A stretch of DNA of 57,221 nucleotides from Mycobacterium colombiense (lineage in GTDB: Bacteria; Actinomycetota; Actinomycetes; Mycobacteriales; Mycobacteriaceae): positions 1 through 57,221 of the forward strand of contig NZ_LZKI01000062.1 of the NCBI RefSeq assembly GCF_001672755.1, in the 5' to 3' direction. Shown here piece by piece: positions 26,564-34,773 of this stretch; position 1 is the first letter of the stretch; the number at the start of each line of letters is the position of its first letter. The notes below the pieces were generated by a model. That model had not been told where the DNA came from. It saw only the letters and a program-made list of their open reading frames with translations, and searched no databases. The translations under genes and the position numbers were made by a program.

Positions 26564-26833
26564 TCAGCCGCCGAGGTCCGCCCGCAGCCGGGGCTCATCG
26601 ATCTCCCAGTAGCTGTGTTCGCGCCCGTCGAGCAGGACCACCGGCAACCGGTCGCCGAACTCGGCCCGCAGCGCGGTATTGCCCGTTGCGGCAGCCGCGT
26701 CGACGTCGGTCATCGACAACTCGAACCCCAATTCACCAGCCAGTTCGACCAACCGGGCATGTACGCGCTCGCAGATGGCGCACCCGTCGCGGGTCAACAG
26801 CTCCACCTGCGGCCGGCCGGTCGGCTCAGTCAT
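26564..26833 (-). CDS. glutaredoxin-like protein (Rv0508-like)
   Basis: An 89-aa thioredoxin-fold protein of the glutaredoxin 2/DUF836 type. The redox motif CAIC follows the first strand ([19 protein letters not shown]), and [12 protein letters not shown] holds the cis-proline. It probably acts as a cytoplasmic thiol reductant; the mycothiol context of actinobacteria suggests a mycoredoxin-like or glutaredoxin-like role, which is inference. ATG 26833 is used; an ATG at 26869 would add 12 residues. It lies upstream of hemA on the same strand with 125 nt between, so a shared transcript is possible but hemA also has its own promoter space. Confidence 0.87.
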   Translation of the reverse strand: MTEPTGRPQVELLTRDGCAICERVHARLVELAGELGFELSMTDVDAAAATGNTALRAEFGDRLPVVLLDGREHSYWEIDEPRLRADLGG

Positions 26834-26892
26834 GGGCACCAGTGTGTCATCGGTGACTTGTGAGGCCATCTACCAGGCGTTATGTTCCGGCT

Positions 26893-27201
26893 ATGGCCGA
26901 CGAAACGCTGCGGGTCGATCCCGCCGTCATGCGGGGCGCAGCCGTCGCGCTCGGCGCCGCGGCCGAGCAACTTTCGGCCCAGCTGTCCCAGCTCGACGAT
27001 CAGGTGGGGCAGATGTTGGGCGGTTGGCAGGGCGCGGCGGGCACCGCGTACGGATCCACGTGGGCGCTGTGGCATAAGGGCGCCCGCGAGGTGGAGCTCG
27101 GCTTGTCGATGCTGGCGCACCTGGTGGGCCGGGCCGGCGGGGCGTATCAGAGCAACGAGGCGGGGTCCGCCCGGGCGGAGCGGGCGGTGCGCGGTGGCTG
27201 A
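26893..27201 (+). CDS. esxF: WXG100-family protein, EsxF-like
   Basis: A 102-aa helical-hairpin protein of the type VII secretion substrate family. Residues 45-47 WQG form the WxG turn (MLGGWQGAAG), and YQSNE at residues 85-89 is the YxxxD/E secretion signal after the second helix. The segments LRVDPAVM and QVGQMLGGW closely match EsxF (Rv3905c) as I recall it, not the EsxA/B group. The start is ATG 26893. It overlaps the next gene by 8 nt, so the pair is likely co-translated into a heterodimer. No ESX machinery or CpnT toxin gene is nearby. Confidence 0.9.
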   Translation: MADETLRVDPAVMRGAAVALGAAAEQLSAQLSQLDDQVGQMLGGWQGAAGTAYGSTWALWHKGAREVELGLSMLAHLVGRAGGAYQSNEAGSARAERAVRGG

Positions 27202-27484
27202 GGCGTTTCGGGTCGATCCGCATGCGTTGGCCGAAGCGGTGCAGCGGATGGCGGCTTTCCAACGCTATGCCGAAGCCATGATCGCCGAAATCGATTCTCG
27301 CGTAACGCGTTTGCACACACCGTGGACGGGCGCCGCCGCGGCGGCGCATGCCGAGGCACATCAGCACTGGGTTCGCGGCGAGGCGATGATGCGCGATGCG
27401 CTGGCGCGTCTGGAGAAGGTGGCCACGACCGCGCACGGCAACTACACCGGCGCGATGTCGACGAATCTCGGTATGTGGTCGTGA
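27194..27484 (+). CDS. esxE: WXG100-family protein, EsxE-like
   Basis: A 96-aa partner of the upstream EsxF-like protein. It starts at GTG 27194 inside the previous gene. The WxG turn is W44-T45-G46 (HTPWTGAAAAAHAEA). The C-terminus NYTGAMSTNLGMWS matches EsxE (Rv3904c) from memory. It lacks a YxxxD/E motif, so the secretion signal would be provided by its EsxF partner. In M. tuberculosis EsxE-EsxF assist export of the CpnT toxin encoded next to them; here the following gene is a SerB1-like phosphatase 146 nt away. Either this is a paralogous pair or the pair has moved. Confidence 0.9.
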   Translation: MAEAFRVDPHALAEAVQRMAAFQRYAEAMIAEIDSRVTRLHTPWTGAAAAAHAEAHQHWVRGEAMMRDALARLEKVATTAHGNYTGAMSTNLGMWS

Positions 27485-27630
27485 ACACATCGCGCCGCCG
27501 GCGTGCGACCCCGCCGAGCCCATCGGCCGCTCGGGGACACGTCAACGCCCGCACGCCATCTGCCCGATAGGGTTGGAGATCGGGCACCCGCTGGGTCGCC
27601 AGGCAACACAGCGATCTAGGAGGTTTGACG

Positions 27631-28539
27631 ATGACTTCCTCTGACCCGGTCAACGCGGACCAATCCGGCTACGTCGACCCGGAGTCGCTGGCCGCGGACG
27701 CCAGCGCCGCGCGCGCGATCGAGGGCATGCAGGAAGCCGCCGCCTCGGACGACCGCCCGCAGCCCCCCGTCGACCTGACCGCGGCCGCCTTCTTCGACGT
27801 GGACAACACGCTCGTGCAGGGCTCGTCGGCGGTGCACTTCGGGCGCGGACTGGCCACGCGCAACTACTTCACCTATCGCGATGTGGTCGGATTCGTCTAC
27901 GCGCAGGCCAAGTTCCAGATTCTCGGGACGGAAAACAGCAACGACGTCGCCGCCGGCCGGCGCAAGGCGCTCGCCTTCATCGAGGGCCGATCGGTCGAAC
28001 AACTGGTGGCCCTGGGCGAGGAGATCTACGACGAGATCATCGCCGACAAGATCTGGCCCGGCACCCGTGAGCTCACGCAGATGCATCTGGACGCGGGCCA
28101 GCAGGTGTGGCTGATCACCGCCACGCCCTACGAGCTCGCCGCGACCATCGCGCGGCGGCTCGGCCTGACCGGCGCGCTGGGCACGGTCGCGGAATCGGTC
28201 GACGGCGTCTTCACCGGCAGGCTGGTCGGCGACATCTTGCACGGCACCGGCAAAGCGCACGCGGTGCGATCGCTGGCAATCCGCGAGGGGCTCAACCTGA
28301 AACGCTGCACCGCATACTCGGACAGCTTCAACGACGTGCCCATGCTGTCGCTGGTGGGCACGGCGGTCGCCATCAATCCCGACGCCCGCCTGCGCGCCCT
28401 GGCCCGCGAGCGCGGTTGGGAGATTCGCGATTTCCGCACCGCTCGCAAAGCGGCGCGGATCGGGGTGCCCTCGGCGTTGGCGCTCGGCGCGGCCGGTGGC
28501 GCCCTGGCTGCGCTGGCCTCTCGGCGGCAATCACGCTGA
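27631..28539 (+). CDS. serB1: HAD-superfamily phosphatase, SerB1-like
   Basis: A 302-aa HAD hydrolase annotated in M. tuberculosis as a phosphoserine phosphatase (Rv0505c). The DxDxT motif is [11 protein letters not shown] (Asp56, Asp58); motif II is [10 protein letters not shown]; motif III/IV is KAHAVRS then [11 protein letters not shown]. The order and the C-terminal hydrophobic segment ([18 protein letters not shown]) suggest a HAD-IB type enzyme, possibly membrane-tethered. Its true substrate may be a phospholipid or other phosphate ester rather than phosphoserine. ATG 27631 has a perfect AGGAGG 7 nt upstream. It starts the serB1/Rv0504c-like/cmaA2 transcript. Confidence 0.9.
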   Translation: MTSSDPVNADQSGYVDPESLAADASAARAIEGMQEAAASDDRPQPPVDLTAAAFFDVDNTLVQGSSAVHFGRGLATRNYFTYRDVVGFVYAQAKFQILGTENSNDVAAGRRKALAFIEGRSVEQLVALGEEIYDEIIADKIWPGTRELTQMHLDAGQQVWLITATPYELAATIARRLGLTGALGTVAESVDGVFTGRLVGDILHGTGKAHAVRSLAIREGLNLKRCTAYSDSFNDVPMLSLVGTAVAINPDARLRALARERGWEIRDFRTARKAARIGVPSALALGAAGGALAALASRRQSR

Positions 28540-28582
28540 TAGGCTGCGCCGCGCAGACACAATCGAGCGGAGGGCATACGCC

Positions 28583-29104
28583 ATGACGGTCCCCAAGGAA
28601 GCCGAAGGACTCATCGGCAGCCATTACCGCGCACCGGACTACTTCGAGGTCGGTCGCGAGAAGATCCGTGAGTTCGCGCTCGCGATCAAGGACGACCACC
28701 CGGCCCACTTCGACGAGAGTGAATCCGAAAATGCCGGGTACACGGACATGGTGGCGCCGCTGACGTTCCTCGCGATTGCCGGGCGCCGCGTTCAGCTGGA
28801 GATCTTCACCAAGTTCAGCATTCCGATCAACATCGCCCGGGTCATTCACCGCGACCAGAAATTCAAGTTCCACCGGCCGATCCTGGCCCACGATAGGCTG
28901 TACTTCGACACCTATCTCGACTCGGTGATTGAGTCGCACGGCACCGTGCTGGCGGAGATCCGCAGCGAAGTGACCGACGCCGATGGAAGGCCGATCGTCA
29001 CGAGTGTCGTCACGATGCTGGGAGAGTCTTCAAATCAAGAGGACGTCGAAGCTACCGCCGCGGCAGTGGCATCCATATCCGCAGGGAAGTTAGGGGCGTT
29101 GTAA
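28583..29104 (+). CDS. MaoC/FAS1-like dehydratase-domain protein (Rv0504c-like, HadA-related)
   Basis: A 173-aa hotdog-fold protein related to the HadA/HadC subunits of the mycolate-elongating 3-hydroxyacyl dehydratase. [33 protein letters not shown] and [13 protein letters not shown] are typical of this family, followed by [24 protein letters not shown]. HadA-type subunits bind the acyl chain, whereas catalytic residues come from HadB. Whether this member is catalytic or a partner is unknown. ATG 28583 follows GGAGGG about 10 nt upstream. It abuts cmaA2 directly (stop at 29104, start at 29105), linking it to mycolic acid modification. Confidence 0.87.
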   Translation: MTVPKEAEGLIGSHYRAPDYFEVGREKIREFALAIKDDHPAHFDESESENAGYTDMVAPLTFLAIAGRRVQLEIFTKFSIPINIARVIHRDQKFKFHRPILAHDRLYFDTYLDSVIESHGTVLAEIRSEVTDADGRPIVTSVVTMLGESSNQEDVEATAAAVASISAGKLGAL

Positions 29105-30034
29105 ATGTCTGCACACGGGGACACGGGAAGCACGCAACTGAAGCCGCCGGTCGAGAAGGTCCGGTCGCACTACGACAAATCGAACGAGTTCTTCAAGCTC
29201 TGGCTTGACCCGTCCATGACCTACAGCTGCGGTTACTTCGACGAGAACCCCGACCCGCAGAATCTGACCAAGACGCTGGAAGAGGCGCAGTACGCCAAGC
29301 GCAAGCTCGCGCTGGACAAGCTGAACCTCGAGCCCGGCATGACGCTGCTGGACATCGGCAGCGGCTGGGGCTCGACCATGCGGCATGCCGTCGCCGAGTA
29401 CGACGTCAACGTCATCGGCCTGACGCTCAGCGAGAACCAGCACGTCCACTGCGTGGCGGAATTCGAAAAGATGGACAGCCCCCGCCGCAAGGAGGTGCGG
29501 ATCCAGGGCTGGGAGGAATTCCCCGGCGACGAACAGATCGACCGCATCGTGTCCCTGGGCGCCTTCGAACACTTCGCCGACGGCGCCGGTGACGCCGGAT
29601 ACGAGCGTTACGCCACCTTCTTCAAGAAGTACTACGACCTGCTGCCCGACGACGGCCGGATGCTGCTGCACAGCATCGTGGTGCCCAGCGCCGAGGAGGG
29701 CAAAGCGATGGGCTTGCAGGTGAACATGACCTTGCTGCGGTTCATCAGTTTCATCTTGAAGGAGATCTACCCCGGCGGGAAGTTGCCCCAGGTCGACCTG
29801 GTCGACAAGTACTCAACCGACGCGGGTTTCAAGATCGAACGCCACCACTTCATCGGCAAGAACTACGTTCCGACGTTGACCGCTTGGGGGGATGCCCTCG
29901 AGGCGCACAAGGACGAGGCGATCGCCCTGAAGGGCCAGGAGACCTACGACATCTACTTGAAGTACTTGCGGGGCTGCTCCGATCTGTTCCGCGACGGCTA
30001 CACCAACGTCTGCCAGTTCACAATGGTCAAGTAG
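29105..30034 (+). CDS. cmaA2: mycolic acid cyclopropane synthase (CmaA2)
   Basis: A SAM-dependent methyltransferase that makes trans-cyclopropane or related modifications on meromycolates. The N-terminus [18 protein letters not shown] and the C-terminus [16 protein letters not shown] match CmaA2 (Rv0503c). The SAM loop reads [14 protein letters not shown], with Ser in place of the Cys seen in PcaA here and in Rv0503c from memory. [18 protein letters not shown] contains the active-site Glu. At 309 aa it is slightly longer than the 302 of Rv0503c because of a short insertion around [11 protein letters not shown]. It ends in a strong terminator. It acts in the cytoplasm on acyl-carrier-bound chains. 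Confidence 0.95.
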   Translation: MSAHGDTGSTQLKPPVEKVRSHYDKSNEFFKLWLDPSMTYSCGYFDENPDPQNLTKTLEEAQYAKRKLALDKLNLEPGMTLLDIGSGWGSTMRHAVAEYDVNVIGLTLSENQHVHCVAEFEKMDSPRRKEVRIQGWEEFPGDEQIDRIVSLGAFEHFADGAGDAGYERYATFFKKYYDLLPDDGRMLLHSIVVPSAEEGKAMGLQVNMTLLRFISFILKEIYPGGKLPQVDLVDKYSTDAGFKIERHHFIGKNYVPTLTAWGDALEAHKDEAIALKGQETYDIYLKYLRGCSDLFRDGYTNVCQFTMVK

Positions 30035-30052
30035 GCGCCTTCCGCAAAGGGC

Positions 30053-30090
30053 AACGCCACCGCGGCTTTCCGCGGTGGCGTTTCCTTTTG
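30053..30090 (+). terminator. intrinsic terminator of cmaA2
   Basis: A perfect 13-bp stem (30053-30065 paired with 30070-30082) with a CTTT loop, followed by TCCTTTTG. It lies between the converging cmaA2 and acyltransferase genes and could also work for the minus-strand transcript, where the AA at the far end gives fewer T residues. Confidence 0.93.
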
Positions 30091-30100
30091 CGCGGCCGGA

Positions 30101-31165
30101 TCAGCCGAAGAAGATGTTGCGGCGGCCGGCGAGCAGCCGGTACAGCGTCTGCTGGATGGTCTCGCGCACCTGGTCGGTCAGCTCGAAGGTGACCATCGGG
30201 TCGTCGGCGTCGGAGGCCGCGTAGTCGTCGGTGTGGATCGGCTCACCGAACGCGATGTGCCATTTCGACGGCAGCGGCACCAGACCCACGGGCCCGGCCA
30301 GCGGGAACAGCGGCGTGATCGGGAAGTACGGCAGCCCGAACAGCCGCGCCAGCAGCTTGACGTCGGTCAGCATCGGGTAGATCTCCTCGGACCCGATGAT
30401 CGAGCACGGAATGATCGGCGCCTTGGTCCGCAGCGCCGCGGTGACGAATCCGCCACGGCCGAACCGCTGCAGCCGGTAGCGGTCCTCGAACCGCTTGCCC
30501 AGCCCCTTGTAGCCCTCCGGGAACACGGCGGTGAGCTCGCCGGCGGCGAGCAACCGGTGCGCGTCCGTCGTGCAGGCCATGGTGTGGCCGGCCTTGCGGG
30601 CCGCCTCCCCCACGACGGGCAGATCGAACACCATGTCGGCGGCCAGCAGCCGCATGTCCCGCTGCGCGGGGTGCTCGTCGTGAACGGCCACCGACAGCAT
30701 CAACCCGTCGAACGGCAGCACGCCGGCGTGGTTGGCGACCACCAGCGCGGCGCCGTCGTCCGGCAGGTTCTCGATCCCGCTCACCTCGACCCGGAACCAG
30801 GACCGGAAGAACACCCGCAGCAACGGCCGAACGATCGCGCTGTTGAAGTGCGGGTCGAAGCCGAACTCGTCGACGCTGTAGTCGCCGGTGAGTCGCTGAC
30901 GGAGGAATCCGGCGACCGAAGCGACGCGCTGTGCGAGGTCGTTCAGCGGTGCGTCGGCGGACGATGAGCCCGCCGCGCGGCGATGCTCGTCGATCTCGCG
31001 GACCACCGCGGCGATCTGCTCGGCCGACGCACGGGCGTTCGGATCGGACAATAACGAAGGATGCTGGCGAGATGACTCTGCTCTTTGATCGGCTCTCCGA
31101 CGAGCCGCTACCCGACCCCGATTAGTGTGCAGTGGAATGACATTGGCTCTGGTTTCACCCGCCAC
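30101..31165 (-). CDS. PlsC-like 1-acylglycerol-phosphate acyltransferase family protein (Rv0502-like)
   Basis: A 354-aa acyltransferase. The catalytic block reads VVANHAGVLPFDG, a His...Asp spacing as in the TMEM68/DGAT-like branch rather than the classical HX4D. The phosphate-binding motif is AVFPEGYKGLGKRF. A 110-residue N-terminal extension is rich in Arg and Ala. It probably esterifies lysophospholipids or diacylglycerol in the membrane; the substrate is unknown. GTG 31165 (VAGETRANVIPLHTNRGR) is preferred, 5 nt after the SDR stop, indicating co-transcription with it. Confidence 0.9.
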   Translation of the reverse strand: MAGETRANVIPLHTNRGRVAARRRADQRAESSRQHPSLLSDPNARASAEQIAAVVREIDEHRRAAGSSSADAPLNDLAQRVASVAGFLRQRLTGDYSVDEFGFDPHFNSAIVRPLLRVFFRSWFRVEVSGIENLPDDGAALVVANHAGVLPFDGLMLSVAVHDEHPAQRDMRLLAADMVFDLPVVGEAARKAGHTMACTTDAHRLLAAGELTAVFPEGYKGLGKRFEDRYRLQRFGRGGFVTAALRTKAPIIPCSIIGSEEIYPMLTDVKLLARLFGLPYFPITPLFPLAGPVGLVPLPSKWHIAFGEPIHTDDYAASDADDPMVTFELTDQVRETIQQTLYRLLAGRRNIFFG

Positions 31166-31170
31166 GATAC

Positions 31171-32298
31171 CTACCTGACCCCACCCCACGGAATTGGATT
31201 TCGGCTACCCCAGCGCTGAGCCAGGGATATGGCGCGACCTTCCCAGGAGCGTACCCGATGTGGGTCGATTATGGGAGTCAAGCTCCGGCCGCGGACGTAG
31301 TCGTCAAACGCCTCCGCCGTCGACCATTTCGGCTGATAGCCGAGTTCTGATCGCATCCGACTGGTATCCATGACTCGGCCATAACTCAAGTAATCAAACT
31401 GATCACGACTGATCTCGTTGTAACGGTTTGCGCGCCGTAACGAATCCAGGGCCCATACGCCGAAACCCGGTACCGGCAAAGGAATCCGGCCGGCCCGCCG
31501 GATCGCCTGCGACAGCATGATGATGCCCTCGGCGCCGATGTTGAACGTTCCCGCCTTGCCCGCCATCGCCGCGCGCTCCAGCGCACCCAGCGCATCCTGC
31601 TCGTGCAGCAGTTGCAGTCGTGCGTCGCGGCCTAACATGGTGGGCACCAAAGGGCCTGCCAGATAACGCGACAGCGTGGTGTCCATCGCCGGGCCGATCA
31701 TGTTGCCCAGCCGCAGGATCGTCACCGCGATGTCCGGCCGGCGCCGTCCCAAACCGCGCGCGTAGGCCTCGATGTCGAGGCTGTCCTTGGCGAAACCGTT
31801 GCGGAACGGCCGGCGGCTGGTGCTGTCCTCGGTGAACATCACCGGATCGTGCGCGCTCGAGCCGTACACCTCGGACGTCGATTTGAGCACCACCCGGCGC
31901 ACCGAGGGCGCCTTCTGGCACGCCGCGAACAACTGCATCGCGCCCATCACGTTGATCTCTTTCAACGCCGCGGTGCCACCGGATCGCGGCGCGTACGACG
32001 CCGCCGCCGCATGCACCACCGTGTCGACGTCGCCGTTGCGAATCACCTTGGCTATGAAGGGATTACGGATGTCGGCCCGGACGAACTCGGCGCGCCCCAT
32101 CCGGCGCAGCATGTCCTTGCTCGGTGCTATCGCATCGACCGCGATGACCCCTTTGATCATCGGGTTCTGCGCGAGCCGAGCCGTCAGGTAGCCGCCCAGA
32201 AACCGGCAGGCACCAGTGACCAACACGATCTTGGGGTAGTGCACCGTGTTGCCTGCGGTGTCACCCGGCCCGGCGTTGTCCCCATTCGACGGATCCAC
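31171..32298 (-). CDS. galE2: atypical NAD-dependent epimerase/dehydratase (Rv0501, GalE2-like)
   Basis: A 375-aa extended SDR. The glycine motif is LVTGACRFLGGYLTARL, then VRADIRNP and VVHAAAASYAP. The substrate region has LKSTSEVYGSS and later LRLGNMIGPAMD. The canonical YxxxK is not evident: the tyrosine in the expected place is in IEAYARGLGRRRPD, without lysine four residues on. So it may not be a UDP-glucose epimerase despite the historical name. It starts at ATG 32298 and is linked to the acyltransferase downstream and bS22 51 nt upstream. Confidence 0.88.
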   Translation of the reverse strand: MDPSNGDNAGPGDTAGNTVHYPKIVLVTGACRFLGGYLTARLAQNPMIKGVIAVDAIAPSKDMLRRMGRAEFVRADIRNPFIAKVIRNGDVDTVVHAAAASYAPRSGGTAALKEINVMGAMQLFAACQKAPSVRRVVLKSTSEVYGSSAHDPVMFTEDSTSRRPFRNGFAKDSLDIEAYARGLGRRRPDIAVTILRLGNMIGPAMDTTLSRYLAGPLVPTMLGRDARLQLLHEQDALGALERAAMAGKAGTFNIGAEGIIMLSQAIRRAGRIPLPVPGFGVWALDSLRRANRYNEISRDQFDYLSYGRVMDTSRMRSELGYQPKWSTAEAFDDYVRGRSLTPIIDPHRVRSWEGRAISLAQRWGSRNPIPWGGVR

Positions 32299-32349
32299 CC
32301 GGACAGCCTAGCGGCCAGGCGAGATGGCGGCACTATGCCGCGGGAGGGG

Positions 32350-32451
32350 TTACTTACCGAGTTTTCTGCGCTGCACCCGGGTGCGACGCAGCAGCTTGCG
32401 GTGCTTCTTCTTCGACATACGCTTGCGCCGCTTCTTGATTACTGAACCCAT
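32350..32451 (-). CDS. small ribosomal subunit protein bS22 (33 aa, AURKAIP1/COX24-like)
   Basis: A 33-residue very basic peptide from ATG 32451 to TAA 32350: it begins [19 protein letters not shown] and ends RVQRRKLGK. This is the actinobacterial AURKAIP1/COX24-like peptide (Rv0500B) identified as protein bS22 in mycobacterial 30S structures. Almost half of the residues are Lys or Arg and it binds rRNA near the decoding centre. It is transcribed with the SDR and acyltransferase genes downstream or alone. Confidence 0.95.
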
Positions 32452-32597
32452 GAACTCCGCTATCTGACCGTGACCTGCTTCAAAGATTGGACCCGGACAC
32501 TTTACCCGGCGGAACGCACCGAACACCAAACCGGCGTCGCCCGATCGCCGCGCAACCGCGGAGCCTGGGTGCCGCCCGCGAGCGGCACCGTTTCAGG

Positions 32598-32855
32598 TCA
32601 GCCGGCGTCGAAGTAGGACGTCTCCAGCATGTCGTGGACGGCCTTGGCGTGCACCCGGAAGGACCGGCCCACCCGGACCGCGGGCAGCTCGCCGTTGTGC
32701 ACCAGCCGGTACACCGTCATCTTGGAGACCCGCATCAACGCGGCTACCTCGGCGACGGTGAGAAACTGCGTCCTGCCCTGCTGGCTGTCAACGGAACCGG
32801 CGTCCCGTGGCTTACCTGCAGCATCTCGCGCTGATGGCCCGTTACTAGACGTCAT
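32598..32855 (-). CDS. excisionase/AlpA-type helix-turn-helix DNA-binding protein (Rv0500A-like)
   Basis: An 85-aa protein. Residues about 30-80 form a winged helix of the excisionase/MerR type: FLTVAEVAALMRVSKMTVYRLVHNGELPAVRVGRSFRVH. The N-terminal 29 residues are low complexity. It is a conserved chromosomal regulator in actinobacteria, not a phage remnant: no integrase or att site is nearby. ATG 32855 follows TTGGGTTGCG; the leader upstream contains a 9-bp perfect inverted repeat that may be its own binding site. It lies between proC and bS22. Confidence 0.88.
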   Translation of the reverse strand: MTSSNGPSARDAAGKPRDAGSVDSQQGRTQFLTVAEVAALMRVSKMTVYRLVHNGELPAVRVGRSFRVHAKAVHDMLETSYFDAG

Positions 32856-32883
32856 CGCAACCCAATCGTGTCAGGCACGCGCA

Positions 32884-32909
32884 TGCCAGCGGCTTCCCCT
32901 CCGCTGGCA
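32884..32909 (-). promoter_or_regulatory. perfect 9-bp inverted repeat in the leader of the excisionase-type regulator
   Basis: TGCCAGCGG (32884-32892) and CCGCTGGCA (32901-32909) are separated by 8 bases. In the minus-strand transcript it forms a hairpin with AGGGGAAG in the loop, about 30 nt upstream of the start codon. It may be an operator for autoregulation or an RNA hairpin. Confidence 0.6.
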
Positions 32910-32993
32910 CCCACACGTGCTTACACAAGGAGAATAGCGGGACTAATGGGGTTACTGGTACTGGTGGGGGACAATCAGTTCAAAAAACTTGGA

Positions 32994-33869
32994 TTACTCT
33001 GATGTAATTCTTAGCTGCTCAGAGCGCATTTTGGCGGCCTGAACGGCCGCGTCGACCGCCGCGCGCAGGCCTCCCCGTTCCAGCTCACGCAGGCCCGCCG
33101 CGGTGGTACCGCCGGGCGAGGTCACCGTCGCCCTCAGCTGCGTCGCCGTGGCGTCCACCCGCAGCCCCGGGGCTTCGGCCTCACCCAGCTGCCGGTCGGC
33201 GTCCATGCGCTCGAGCAGCATCGCGGCCGAGCCCGCCATGGTCTGCGCGGTCAGGTCGGCGGCCACCTCACGGCTCAGTCCCGCGGCGACGCCGGCGTCG
33301 ACGAGGGCCTCGACCAGCAGAAAGAAATACGCGGGCCCGGAGCCCGACAGCGCGGTGACGGCGTCCATCTGGCCCTCCGGGACGCTCAGCACGCCGCCGA
33401 CGGAGTCGAACAGTGCCGAGACGCCTTCGAGCTGCGGCGCGGTGACGAACCTCCCCTTGGCCAGCGCCGTCACCCCGGCGCCGACCAGGGCCGCCGCGTT
33501 CGGCATGGCCCGCACCACCGGCGTCCCGGCCGGAAGCTTCGACTCGAAGTAGGTGATGGTGACCCCGGCCGCGACCGTGACGAAGACCTGCTCGGCGGTG
33601 TCGCTCTCGGCGGCGCCCGCGGCACGGGCGATCTCCGCCATCACCGACTCGACGTCGGCCGGCTTGACCGCGACCACGACGAACGACGCGTTCTCCACCG
33701 CATCGGACACCGAGCTGATCAGCACCGAATACGTGTCCGCCAGGTACTTGGCGCGCTCGGGAACCCGCTCGACCACCACCAGGTCCTTGACCTGCCGGCC
33801 CGCCCGCAGCAGACCCGACAGCAGTGCCTCCCCGATGCTGCCGCCACCGATGATCGCGATTCTTGCCAT
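32994..33869 (-). CDS. proC: pyrroline-5-carboxylate reductase
   Basis: ProC makes proline from pyrroline-5-carboxylate with NAD(P)H. The protein is 291 aa from ATG 33869 (MARIAIIGGGSIGEALLSG). The nucleotide motif GGGSIGEAL is at residues 8-16, VVAVKPADV follows, and the C-terminal family signature is ALSGSGPAYFFLLVEALVDAG then TVTSPGGTTAAGL. An upstream ATG at 33890 would add seven residues. It follows the thioesterase-like gene by 27 nt, so it belongs to the same minus-strand run. Confidence 0.96.
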   Translation of the reverse strand: MARIAIIGGGSIGEALLSGLLRAGRQVKDLVVVERVPERAKYLADTYSVLISSVSDAVENASFVVVAVKPADVESVMAEIARAAGAAESDTAEQVFVTVAAGVTITYFESKLPAGTPVVRAMPNAAALVGAGVTALAKGRFVTAPQLEGVSALFDSVGGVLSVPEGQMDAVTALSGSGPAYFFLLVEALVDAGVAAGLSREVAADLTAQTMAGSAAMLLERMDADRQLGEAEAPGLRVDATATQLRATVTSPGGTTAAGLRELERGGLRAAVDAAVQAAKMRSEQLRITSE

Positions 33870-33896
33870 GCCGGACAGCATCGCAGACACCGCGTC

Positions 33897-34748
33897 CTAG
33901 CGGGCGGCAGGGACCAATGCCAATTGGCGGGCCTGCACCACCAGGCGGCCCAGGCTGTCGACGACGGTGTGGTCCTCGTCGAACCAGTCCTGCCCGATCT
34001 CGGTGCAGGTCGCGACGATGCGCAGCCAGCCGTCGGCCGGAAGGCCCCGCAGAAACGCCGTGAGCTGGATTGTGGGCGCCCAGCCGGTGCGGTCCACGGC
34101 GAAGGTCACCGGCGCCGACAGATCGCCGCACATGAGCGCGAACAGCGCGTCCGGGGCCACGCCGCGGGGGCGCGCCCACATCTGGATCACCGGCGGGCGC
34201 CCGTCGCCGCGCGGAGCCATCGTCGACAGCACCGGCCGCACGTCGCAGCCCTCCCCGAGGTGCACGAGGCCGGCCAGCGGATGACCCGGCCCGATCGGCT
34301 CGATGTCATCGGGCGGCTCGGGCGCCATCAGGTCCAGCACCGGGTTGGCCGACAGCAGCGGCTTTGCCACGCCTACCGAGCCGTCCCGATGCCAGTGCTC
34401 GGGCTCGCCGAGGTTCACCACCGCGTGCACCGCGGTGCGGTCGCCCTGGTTGAGCTCGACGTCGACGACGCTGATCCGGCGGCCCCGCTTGCGGATCGAG
34501 GTCACCAACTGCACCTGACCGGGGTCGGGCGCCCACAGGAAGCTCGCCGACACGGCAACCGGCTGCTGGACCGGCTCGACGCCGCCGGACCGGCCACCGC
34601 AGGCGGTGCGGGCGGCGTTGGCGCACAGCGCCAGCATCGCGCCGCCGTGCACCTTGGGACCGATGGTCCAGCGCTTGTCGAGCTCGCCCTCGAAAACGCC
34701 GGAACCGACCTCCCGCAACGTCATCGCGGTGGTGAATAACGCACTCAT
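33897..34748 (-). CDS. acyl-CoA thioesterase-like double-hotdog protein (Rv0499-like)
   Basis: A 283-aa protein from ATG 34748 built like TesB-type thioesterases. The first hotdog has RWTIGPKVHGGAMLALCANAA and VSASFLWAPDPGQVQL; the second has PPVIQMWARPRGVAPDALFALMCGDLS and WAPTIQLTAFLRGLPADGWLRI. The VHGG segment and the late GWLR are typical. It probably hydrolyses acyl-CoA esters; chain length is unknown. It is separated from the TIM-barrel gene by 25 nt and from proC by 27 nt. Confidence 0.8.
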   Translation of the reverse strand: MSALFTTAMTLREVGSGVFEGELDKRWTIGPKVHGGAMLALCANAARTACGGRSGGVEPVQQPVAVSASFLWAPDPGQVQLVTSIRKRGRRISVVDVELNQGDRTAVHAVVNLGEPEHWHRDGSVGVAKPLLSANPVLDLMAPEPPDDIEPIGPGHPLAGLVHLGEGCDVRPVLSTMAPRGDGRPPVIQMWARPRGVAPDALFALMCGDLSAPVTFAVDRTGWAPTIQLTAFLRGLPADGWLRIVATCTEIGQDWFDEDHTVVDSLGRLVVQARQLALVPAAR

Positions 34749-34773
34749 GTTGTCTGGATTTCTCCCGGCTTGG

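Noticed and set aside
32598..32855. Prophage remnant, because of the excisionase-like protein
   Set aside because: No integrase, att repeat or phage gene is near; the protein is a conserved chromosomal gene between proC and bS22.
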